Positions 37,201-47,865 of a stretch of DNA of 64,000 nt are shown in pieces. The notes beneath the pieces are model-generated. The model was given only the letters and a program-made list of their open reading frames with translations. It searched no databases and was not told the origin of the DNA. Position 1 is the stretch's first letter. The number at the start of each line of letters is the position of its first letter. The position numbers were made by a program, and so were the translations under genes. Source of the stretch: Branchiostoma floridae (taxonomy: Eukaryota; Chordata; Leptocardii; Amphioxiformes; Branchiostomatidae); the NCBI RefSeq assembly GCF_000003815.2, contig NC_049992.1, forward strand, positions 7,048,344 to 7,112,343, given 5' to 3'.

Positions 37201-38229
37201 TTAATTACATGGAAAGGTTTTTTTACAAATTGGTTTCCTTTATCTGAAGTAACGCAAGTGGTAGATCTTATCTAATTCCGCTACCACCAAAGCAGCCCCT
37301 CTAACGATTTTCCCGTGAACCTGGAGTAAGATTGCTTGGACCTTTCTTCAGTTTTGTGAGGAAGATTGAGTAAAGAGGTAATACGAAGGAGATGGTGATC
37401 AAAAAGGGTTCAGCCTAAATGGCAGAATAATTATGTTCCGTCGTCCTGGTCAAAGTAAATACGATTGCCATAAAAAATATGTCTGGAATGACGTTCTCAA
37501 AAGCAGCGTAAAAGCAAGTTAGCGTTTTATTGTCGTGTGGATTTAGGCGGTCCAATATCCGGCCTCGTTTCACAATCCGATTACGACGATTTTCAATATG
37601 CCGTACTTTTGTTTACGACGACTGAAAGAAAGGATGGGTAAGTCTAATGAAGGAAATTGACCTTGTTAGAATCTATTCATTTCAAATGTCCATCAATCGT
37701 CCTAATATCTATTACTTGTCTAATCATTTTGCCTATATATCTGTCAATTTTGATAAGTTTTCTTCAAGTTGTACTTTCAAAGGGATATGGCACAAAGTTT
37801 TGTGTCCGCTTGAGGGACATGCCAATCGTAACATTTGTATGAAGCTAGCTATTCGATTTTCAAGTATTTCAGGGGGTCTAGTACAGAGTTGACCTTGACT
37901 TGACAAGTAACCTTGCCATCAGCAGGTCCATATAAGGCCATGTAAGCTTTAGTCTTTATGGATTACATGTACATCCTTAGAGCTGGAGACCCCAAATCTC
38001 ATGGGGGATTTTGAAAGTACTTCCTTCTCTTTAATATGATAATACGTTTGATGCACTTTTTTCAACTCTTCAATGAAAGCTGTGATACAATTCTAATGTT
38101 TGATAAGTTGGACATCTTCTCTATTTACAACTCTTAAAGTTGGGCCTGCAACACAGTTTTGTGACTATCGTTTCGAGCAATAGTAACTGTTATCTTCAGA
38201 GGCATGGTCAGGATGTATTGTACATGTAG

Positions 38230-38540
38230 GTTGTATCGCAAAACTTTACGCGCCTTCCAACCCTCACAAAACCGTGAGTTACCATTCTCGGATCGGACTT
38301 TACAGCTCCGCTCATATCCTGGACAATTTCCCAGCCCAATCGTCGTCACATGGCTCGGTAATTCCGCCGTCGTAATCCGGGCCATCTGCTTTGATTGGAC
38401 GTGAAGTGCCGTGGAAATTAGATTCCCGACGAAACTCGCCTCCAGGTCCTACGGCGTAGAAAGGTATTTTATTGTCACCTCATCCAATTTGGCGCAGATG
38501 TCGTCCGAGTGCCATCACTGTCTCCGCCCGTCTTGTGGAA
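38230..38540. promoter_or_regulatory. Candidate conserved non-coding element, CpG-rich
   Basis: It is richer in C+G than its surroundings and contains a CCAAT-box complement (TTGATTGGACG) and a TAATCC core (CGTAATCCGGG). Open frames on both strands lack domain features. Function is inference only. Confidence 0.2.
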
Positions 38541-39831
38541 ATAATCAGTTTTTGATAGAGTGTAATGGAAGACAACTTTCAAGGCTGTCTTCAAGCTATA
38601 TAAGATGGAAAGCAGGAATGCATCAAGGCTAAAAGGATTCGTAAAAATAATCCGCTTGATTCTTGTAGGCTTTCCCAGTTCTGGTATAATGTGCCTTACG
38701 GTCATTGCCTATTATGGAAATGCAGGAAGACTTCAATTTCAGGAGCACTTTGCAAATCTCTGTTAACACGTTGGTAGGGAGGAAGAATACATGATGTATA
38801 GTTACATAGTACATGGTGAATTAGCCTGATTGTGGCACCCGTATAATTGTGAGACATGTTTGAATTTTGTTCGGATTGTTTCCCCAAACACTGTTGGCCA
38901 GGGTTGATAAACTTTTCAGTTTGCTTGTTTTTGTTACTTTTTTTACCAAGGCTTGGAGTTAGATGTGTAAGGCGATGGTTTGACAACCAGTATTTGAATT
39001 ATGACCAGTCACTCACATGACTTTAAAGTTTAAGGGCAGTTGCAACAGTTGACTAATTAATGCAGCTTTGCAGAAATTTTTCTTGTAATTCATATCATAA
39101 TTCCTTACAATTATATCTTAAACAAAAAGAAAAAGAAATGGAGAGGAAAAGGATTTTGAGATGGGGTAGCATTTTCAAATGTTTGGTTTTAGAATTTGTC
39201 AATATTTCAAATTATACAAATAATTCAAAATTTCTCAATAAAGTTTCAAATTTGATAGTACTGCTTTCAAAACAATGAAAGGAAGGATAGAAATGTATAT
39301 TAATAGAGTTGGATGACAAATAGCCAAATTCATGTTATGCAGATGCAACAAATCACGCTGCGTCCGGGCGGTCATGCTAGTTAGCCCTGCCTGGACGTTT
39401 CCTATTGTCCAGCGGACGGAGGGCTATTTAGGAAGTACGAAATTATGGGCATGACAATTGACCCCTTGCACACAAAGGGGGGCAGCGATTGCCTTGTATT
39501 GTCGGCTTCCTTTGATGTTTCCCCCTGAGGACAAAAAGCGTGGACCATACTGCGTACAAAGTCTTCTAGCCAATTGCAAAACGTGTTTCCAACTACTGAA
39601 GCCTTATAGAAACAGAAACCTGAAAATGGCTGCATGATTTTCAGGTCTGAAACTAGTGAAAGCAAACCTTTTGATACTGTTTTTTCCCTGCTGCCTTTTT
39701 GTGATATGATCGTCAAGCTGTTTGCTTGGATAAAAGGGGGAAAAAGCAGAGATCGGAACACAGAAACAAAGACTGGATGCATCCATGCAATCAAACATGT
39801 GTAATGCTTTTCATGGAACCCTTGTAAAGGC

Positions 39832-40120
39832 TACCCTGGGAAAACGCAGACTCCTACGAGGCACGCAAAGTTTACCGATCCCTATAACACGCACGCACGG
39901 GACACCCGCCGCCTAACACCCGCCGGCCCTCGTACCAGCTGGCCCCTACTAACACGAGCCTCTTTCGAGAAGCGAGCGATGTTGGGGACCGTAGCGTAAG
40001 TAGGGCCAGCTGGTAGTTGGGCGGGTGCATAGAGGCGGGAGGGCGCGCGTTAGGCAGGGGATCGGTAACTCTTATTTGCGACTCTTATTTGCGAAGCTTC
40101 TCGAGCAGGTTTCCAGGGTA
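39832..40120. mobile_element. 289-bp foldback MITE with perfect 9-bp target duplication
   Basis: The ends TACCCTGGGAAA and TTTCCAGGGTA are inverted, and the exact direct repeat TGTAAAGGC flanks the element (39823-39831 and 40121-40129). Most of the interior also pairs, for example TACCAGCTGGCCCCTAC against GTAGGGCCAGCTGGTA and GAGCCTCTTTCGAGAAGCG near the centre. A 9-bp duplication fits Mutator-like elements, though the superfamily is inference. Confidence 0.9.
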
Positions 40121-40788
40121 TGTAAAGGCTGGTAAAGCTACAATTTTTGGCGGTATCATGATTAAAGGATAGGGAGATTCTTGCAGAACTTGCTAGTTAT
40201 AGAAAAATAAATGTGAGCTATGGACAAGGACGTTGTTGCCATAGCTAGTTGCATTAGGAGGGGGAGGGGGGTGACGTAATTGAGGAAGCATGCTGTATAT
40301 CAGCCTGGTAACAATGAATGGAAGCCCAGCATCTGTTCTCCTCTTATTTCACCAGCAGAGGCCTTTGTCATGGAAAGGAGATGCCCCTCTATTGTTAGTG
40401 ATCTCAGGGATTTGTCTTTAGGGTCAGAAAACAGGAACACATCTCAAGTCTTGAAGCAGAAAAAAGAAAATTTGCAAAAACTTTCGACAGTCTGTGTCCT
40501 TTGCTAAAGATATTCACTTGTGTACTGTATTTTGAAATTTATTATATACTACTTTAGGACTGTAAAATGATGCCATGCCTAAATGCGTATAGATTTATCT
40601 TGTAGACCTTCTTTGTTTAAGAGAATCTTCTTATTTGTCTTCCCTGCTATAATAGCTCACAATGCACAGATGTTTTACTGACCCTTGTTTTCCTTGGGGA
40701 TGATAGTAACAGGTGGTTGTGATGAGACCAGAGATGGACACTTCACAGTAGGAGTAGGGGTGAATACACAGGGATGGACTATGGGGAA

Positions 40789-41003
40789 TACACACTTCTT
40801 CAGATGGACTATGGGGAATACACGCTCACTGATTTTCAAAGACCAATTTCACCAAAGGCAGTGGGCCTGTCAAAATCTGTCCTCCTTGGGGTTGGGGTGA
40901 ATACACACTTCTTTGGCTGGACTCTGGGGAATACACACTGTCTTGTGGATTTACAAAGACCAAAGAAGCAGTGGGCCTTGTTTAGAATCTGTCCTCCTTA
41001 GGG
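40789..41003. repeat. Tandem duplication, period about 108 bp
   Basis: Two copies run from AATACACACTTCTT (40789 and about 40898) through GGACT(A/C)TGGGGAATACAC, CAAAGACCAA and GCAGTGGGCC to ATCTGTCCTCCTT. The short ATGGACTATGGGGAATACAC is itself repeated at 40772. Confidence 0.85.
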
Positions 41004-42519
41004 ATTCTTTAGGCGAAAAGGGCTTTACTGACTGATCACCATTTTGAAGGTAGTTTAAAATCACTAATGAGCTAGTATGTACAATAAGTGTAAATGATAT
41101 GTTATATGTTTTAGGCAGTCTGTCATATGTTTGTGAAATCTGGAAGCCCACAATTTGAACGTGTTCAGGAACCAACTACCATTCATGGAAAGAGAGGGGG
41201 AAGTCTCAATATACACTGCCCTTTCTGTCTTTGTGAGAATTCTTCTGAAGTTATCTGTGTACTGCCAACGGTTTCAGGCTATTTTTTCTGGCTCTTGCTG
41301 TTAGTTCTTTATAGGGATATAACAAAGAATATGTTGAGATCAAGGAAACATACACAAGGGTAAGCATTACTCTAAGAATTCTCGACAGTACCAGTGTGGT
41401 GGTTCCAGTGGCTTTCTCTCCCAAATCCTTTCAGTCCCTTTCATACCCAGGAAGCTGGAGGAAGGAAGAATGAAATAGCAGCTTCCTGCTAACTGGACAG
41501 CCGACATGCCTGTATCCATCACAACATGCTCTTTTCTGGTTGGGCGCGGTGTGTTTTTTGAAGTGCAAACAATGCCAAACGTCCTTTCTTTTCCGTGGCT
41601 AACTCCTGGGTCAGTGACACGCCCACGTCCCTGGCGGTGAAAGGCCCTCCCGCTCTGTCGATTTGCACGGTTTTTACCCCCGGCAAAGAGACAGTATTAC
41701 TCCGTGATAAAAGAGCGTAGGAGCCAAAAAATCGAGCAAAAGATCAAAGAAAGCGTGGAGAGGTTGTTAGGGTGATTGCCAGGGTCTGTGTGTCAGGAAG
41801 GAAAGATGGAGTATTCCTCGGCACTAAAAGGGTTAATGGGGGCATGATGGATGGACAATGGGACTTGTTAGCAAAAGGCAATGAAAACATTTGTATGAAA
41901 GGAAGATTTGGGAAGAAACAGATGTAGTGAGAAAGATCAGTGGGTGCATGTGCATTTTTTGGAAATATGTGCACTAGGGCATATCTGATTGCATTTGGGA
42001 GGCCATACCACCTCAATTTCTTGGTTACAGTCAATATTTCATCACTATTATTTTCACAAATCTAGATGTACCCACATGTATAACTTGACAAATGTTGTTG
42101 AGTATTTCTTGTTGTAATGCACATATGGGAAATCTGTTTATCAAGATGGCTTCATTTCTTCAACAAATCTGAATTATGATCATTTTATTAAATTTCATCC
42201 CATCCTTTCAAAATTGGATTTTATGACATTTTGTGAGCTTTAAATGACTGATTTAACATTGAAAATTAAAACTGGATTCCCAAACAGTAAGTAGGCCGAG
42301 AAAAAATGTGAAAGCTGGGTACAGCCCTGGAAGGCAAGAACCAACAAATTAACATGCTGTGGCCTACCATATTGCCATGGTCTGAAGCAAGGAGTAACCA
42401 GAGGCGAAAAAACACTGAAGTTCACCTGAGAACAGTGGCAGATGTTTGCATGACCTTATGACCCCTGATACCTGATACAGCTCCATGAAGCATACCACCA
42501 ACTTCCTTCTCTTTATTAG

Positions 42520-42900
42520 GTGCCAATCCCAATATTTTGTACACACTGAGTCAACGAAATTCAACTTCTCCATGAGTCATGCGTGGTTGTTGTACTGAAA
42601 TTGTAAGATTTGAGCAACTGTGACAATTTGGCAGAGTAAAACAATGTACTGTTGTATAGGATTTATTACATTCTGTAGGTGCCAATCCCAATATTTTGTA
42701 CACACTGAGTCAACGAAATTCAACTTCGCCATGAGTCATACATGGTTGTTGTACTTAAACCGTGATACTTAAGCAATGTCATGATTAAGCAGCGTAAAAC
42801 AATGTACAACTGTTGTTGATGTATACAGTATGTATTCGCAATGAGTCTGAATATTTTGTACACACTGAGTCAACGAAATTCAACTTCACTATGAGTCAGA
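42520..42900. repeat. Three tandem units, 159-160 bp, with conserved AP-1-like core
   Basis: AATATTTTGTACACACTGAG continuing TCAACGAAATTCAACTTC is identical in all three units (starting 42531, 42690, 42850), while the sequence between cores has diverged. Each unit carries two TGAGTCA motifs at fixed spacing (42547 and 42573; 42706 and 42732; 42866 and 42892). Confidence 0.93.
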
Positions 42901-43234
42901 CGCTTACATGGAGGATATGTAATCTGAAAAGCATGGCCAACAAGTGCTTTCAACAACTCCTGAACAAAGATGTTTTGGTTGAAAGGGAACAATGAAAGTG
43001 AAACAATGACATATTTGTGAGTCATGGGAACAGCAAAATTCACAAGTTATCCAGCTGGACCATACTGCCACAAGATTTGGTGATTCTGTGCAATTAACAG
43101 AAGTGTGCGGTTATCTGTTGTGCAATTAGCTGGCTTCTGAGTTGTATCAGAATTTGGATGCTCTAATCACGGGACGGGAAGTCACCAGATTAGTGATTCT
43201 GTGAGCGTGAAGGGGGGGGGGTGGCCTTGAGTCA
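42547..43234. promoter_or_regulatory. Cluster of eight TGAGTCA (AP-1/bZIP-type) motifs
   Basis: Six motifs lie in the tandem units above and two more lie outside them, at 43018 and 43228. TGAGTCA is the classic Fos/Jun (AP-1) site. Enhancer activity is inference. Six of the eight arose by duplication and are not independent. Confidence 0.4.
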
Positions 43235-43949
43235 CTGATTGGATGAGGTTATTGCCCATTCCAGCCCGAAATGGAGCAACCCCGGACGATCTGTCAAAAT
43301 TAAGACTTGGAAATGGTTCCACCCCTCATCTTGTCAGGAGCGAGAGAGCAGGCAAGGATCTCCGTTGAGCTCGTTCTCAGATCAAAGAGCTCGTATGTAA
43401 AGGTATTAGGGTTTAATTGTAAGTCATTGCTTGGCTGTGTCAAGTTTTTACCTGTTTCTCAGCCCTTTGGCTTAAAAAATTTACAAGGAATGGAGTAAAA
43501 AGAAATTCTTAATAATATGTTTTCTATTAGCTCAAATGCAATAAAGTCATTGAAGAACTCCATCAGATAATCAAACTTTTTCAGACAAATAGGGAAAAAA
43601 GAAATCAAATTTTATCGTTTTATTTGTGCAAACTAAAGGTGTTAAAGTCATTGCAGAAATCCATAAAATTTTCAGGCGCCAAAAATATAAAAAACAGTGA
43701 TCAAGATGTGTCAAGATGGTTGCCCTTCAACATTTTCAAGTTCAAAGCATAAGTACGGCTTTATGAATGACTGCATAGATCTGTTTAGGATGCAATGTCT
43801 AACATTTTGAAATATGGGTTGCGACTTAAGTTGCCATGCTTTAACACTGCTATAGATAAGTCTTTGAAGCCACCAAACTGAAGGTCAACAATCACTCATA
43901 CTCAAATGATACCAGCAGAGGAGTTTGTTATCCTCATTTTGTGGAAAAT

Positions 43950-44230
43950 TACATCCCAACCTTCCTTATTCAGGAACCCTTTCCACCTTAATTATTCCTC
44001 CAAGCGGTCAATTTACGACTCCGTCGGCCCGGCTCCATGCATACTGCATGAGACGCCTAAGTTTGATTATTGGTGTGGAGGGCAGACCCCACTTAACATA
44101 TTGATTAGCCAGTGCAATTATCAGTACAGGGGTTATCATTGGAAACTGTTAAGGGCGGCAAAAATGGGGCAGAGCTATTTTGCAGGGCAGATGATCGCGA
44201 GATAAGTGTGCTAAAGAGACTGGTATAAAG
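43950..44230. promoter_or_regulatory. Candidate conserved non-coding element
   Basis: A stretch of balanced base composition with homeodomain and forkhead-like cores (TTTGATTATTGGTG, ATTGATTAGCC, GCAATTATCAG) and no coding pattern. Very tentative. Confidence 0.15.
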
Positions 44231-45904
44231 TGGCCGTAATAACCCAAGGAGTAAAACGGCACGTTCTTTGAACATCAGGGGTTCTTCTAGATTCTTTTAT
44301 GTGTGCAAAGCAAATGTAAACTGCTCATCATTGCACTTTGATAACTCGTTTCTATTTGTTTCTATATACTAAACATTATATGTATTCAAAGTAACATTTT
44401 ATGAAACATTTCCTAAAAGGAATAATAATTGGATGAAGAATTTGGCTAAAAGCAAAACTGTGAATTATAAGGTGGCGGCACCTAAACTCTCAACATGGTG
44501 AAAATCAAGTGCCTGTTTTGGCTTTGATTTTGCAACTGATAGTTACAAAAAACGAGAGAGTTCACCACTAAAACTGCAAATCCCAAAAAAAGTGAATGTA
44601 TCAAAATTTACAGTACTCCTTCCTTTCTTGTCCGTAGCAGATACTGTATTTCTTGACGTTTTGGCGGTTGTGTTATATTTTGCAGTTTTCACAGTGGCCG
44701 ATTTAATGCAAACTTAAAACCGGATTGTCCAGTACTGTACTGTATGAGACTATGAGTGCTACCATGAACTTAAAACTGCTATGAATACTAGTACGTTTTC
44801 TGATCCCTATTATGAAATTAAATCACCGTTAACTCAAAGGCATTTACAGTAAGAGAAGCCTGGCATCTTTGTGTAATCAGAATAGTGAAAATATGAGTGA
44901 TCATCCCACTGTGTAAAAATTAAGCCTCCACCAATCATTATCACCCATCCACATGATAAGAGCAAGCAATGGTACCTCCCTGATGACTGTCCAAGTGTCT
45001 CTTCACCATCCCCCCCTGGGTGATGATGGGAAAATGATTAGCCTGATGATCAGCAATGATTACAGGGGAAGATTGACTGAACCAGATAGTGTCCACTTGA
45101 CACAGATCTCTTCAGTGTCACTGACAAAAACTAGTGGATGCTAGTTGAAACATTTAGATTCTCTTTATTTTTGTGGCTCTTTTATTTTTTCTTCTTCTTT
45201 GTCTTTGTTCATGAGGTTGCCCCTTTTAAACATCAAGTTAGGTACTCATTTAAACCTGAGTAATAGTGAGGTGAGAAAAGTGATTTAAAGTGCCTTTCCC
45301 AGGGGCACAAGATTGGTGACATGGTTGAAAAAGTATAAGCACAAGGAAGTATAAGCACAAGAGAACAGGACTTGGCACTGAACTGACACTCAGGACAGTA
45401 TTATATTAAGCAAAGGCCACAAAAACAACTAAAATGGTAAATTTGTATAAATTCTTTACATAAGTAAGCAGAAGTAGATGGATGCTGTAATTTGGAATAA
45501 ACAATTATTTAGACGAAAGAGACGAATTCAAAATATCTGAAGCAGGGCTTTAGCCAGCGTCCGTTTTTCCGTCAATTGACGGAAATTTGCTGCCTGTGAC
45601 GGAAAAAAAATTAAACCATTCCGTCAACCTTGACGGAAAAAAATCACGGAGAAAGATATGAAATCTCGTGAATTTAAATAAAGTACGGCTATACCACGCC
45701 CAAACACCCGAAAAACTGCCGCGAAAACCACGCCAAAAAACCCGCGGGCCGATTTTTCCCAGCGCACGGCAAGCGCCGGCGTTCCTTATTTGCATTAAAA
45801 GAATATACACTGGGCGGGTAAATTGACGCGCCATGACCACCGGCGCCAGAAGGTCTCAGTTGAAGTCTGTTATATGCGTTTTTGTTTACTTTTAATGTTA
45901 AACA

Positions 45905-46170
45905 ACATGTGCTAACTGAAACATAACAATAAAATGAATTTACATAAAGAACGGGGCCGACTGGCCCGACTCCGACATACTGCTACGTGATATAAACAAC
46001 GGCGCGGGAACGGGCCCAACTTGCGCTAACTGTTACATGACAATAGATTAAAATAAACATCGAGCGTCTTACGAGCGCAACATATGGGCTAACTGTTACA
46101 TGACAATAAAATAAAATAAACAACGGGCGTCTTACGGAAACAACATGCGCTAAGTTACCCTAAGTGTTAC
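45905..46170. repeat. Tandem units of about 64 bp inside the hAT element
   Basis: GCTAACTGTTACATGACAAT followed by AATAAACA and GCGTCTTACG occurs at about 46026 and 46089, with diverged copies near 45910 and 46150. Confidence 0.75.
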
Positions 46171-46499
46171 ATAACAAAAGACTAAACTGGTCCGACGGGC
46201 GCTTGCACTAGCTTGGTAGTTGGTACGTTCCTACGAACTTTCACCCAGAAGATGACGTAGCACTTGTTGTTGCTAGCGGCCATTTTTTTGCTGGTGCCGA
46301 TTCCATAATTTTGAGTGAAATTCAGTGAATGTTACGTCGACTAGTGTTGTCCTTTTATGTCGTAAGTATACAAGTAACTTTCAATTGACGATATAGGAAA
46401 CCATTGTGTAGGTTATGAAGTAAAATACTAGAAAGGCCGACATTTGCTTGAGAGCAAATACAGCATATTTCAGCCATCTCCCTCCTCATGTAACAATAG

Positions 46500-47290
46500 A
46501 CTGTTCCAAAATCACCCATGTGCAAAAATGGAACACTTCTGCTTAAAATGACTTCTAACTACTAATCACACTTATGAGCAAAAATGAATCTTACAAAACC
46601 TCCTTCAAGAATGGACTCTTCTAGTGCACCCCATGTAGAAAGTTAAAATAGACGACTCCAAAAACACTTCCGCTAAGTAATGGAATTTTGAATCATCAGC
46701 TGTCCAAAACCATATATGAAAAAAAACCTCTGTGCAAGAATCGACTCTTCCTGTTATGCCCCTATATAAATTGGAGCGATCCAAAAATACATCAGCTAAA
46801 ATAGGACATCGACATAATCAACAAAGTCCACAAATTGAATTTAAAAGAATACCCCCTTCGTCGAAGAATGGAATCTCCCAGCACACCCTGTTTAAAATTG
46901 CACAATAGTCCAGAAATACTCACAGTACATGGCCTTTTGTATAATAAGCAACCCAGTCCAAAACTGAATTTAAAAAAAGTCCCCCGTGCATGAATGGACT
47001 CTTCCAGATAACACCAGGCTTGCTGATTGGCTGCCGAATCCTCCTCATGTGCAGTCTTCAGGTGGGGGTCAACTTCCATTCAACAAATGGAATTCGGAAT
47101 CATCACCCATGTCCAAAACTGAATTTTTTAAAAATCCCCCCTATGTGCAAAAATGGACTGTCCCAGTAGTAGTCTTATGTCAAGTGGTTCAGTGCAAAAA
47201 CACTTCCGTTAAAAAAAAATTGGCATTATCACCAAAGTCTAAAAGTAAATTTTAAAAAACACCCCTGTCCAACAATGGACTCTTCCAGCA
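46500..47290. repeat. Degenerate array of ATGGACTCTTCCAG units inside the hAT element
   Basis: About eight imperfect copies of GCAAGAATGGACTCTTCCAG (near 46517, 46578, 46608, 46735, 46864, 46988, 47146 and 47271), separated by CCAAAACTGAATTTTAAAAA-like and AACACTTCCG(C/T)TAA stretches. Unit lengths vary. Confidence 0.7.
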
Positions 47291-47379
47291 AAATGAGCTT
47301 GCTCATTGGCTGGTCATTAATTGGATTTACCTTGTCCCCCAACCACCTGGATGTCTATGGACTAGGTAGGTAGGTAGAT

Positions 47380-47865
47380 AATTGGATCTATCTGGCACAC
47401 CTGTGGCCCTGACACACCAGAATGACCTAGAGGTCGTTGACCTCGGCACTTCAATCTCACATATCCAAAACTCTCCCACAAAAACCTCCTTAAGGAGCCA
47501 TTTTGAAGTGATTTATACCAAATATTATACATGGATCCTTTGAATAAGTATCTAGGGCACCTCTGTCCCAAATTTCAGGTCATTTGGATGTAATACCATG
47601 GTACAGGGGGCCAAATTATACAGTTTTGGTCCAAAAGTTGCAATAAAACCTTAATAAAATCATTTAAGGAGCAGATATGAAAAAACTGAAAAAAACACAT
47701 TTTGGTATTGGCTCACTCTACCCTTGTGCCAAATTTCAGGTCATTCGGTTCAGGAACGGCGGAGATGAATCACTTTGAAGATTTGACAGGAGAAAGAAAG
47801 AAAGAAAGAAACATTACGAATACAATAAATTTCACCATACTATGTATGGCTGAAATATAATTACC
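47380..47865 (+). mobile_element. Probable retroelement 3' tail nested in the hAT element
   Basis: The phrase CAAATTTCAGGTCATT(T/C)GG occurs twice, followed by CAGGAACGGCGGAGATGAAT and an (AAAG)-rich run GAAAGAAAGAAAGAAAGAAA at about 47790. This layout is common at 3' ends of non-LTR elements. No reverse transcriptase was found. The insertion boundaries are estimates. Confidence 0.4.

Noticed and set aside
39402-39794. 130-codon minus-strand frame
   Set aside because: No domain, no supporting splice sites noticed, and composition not clearly protein-like.
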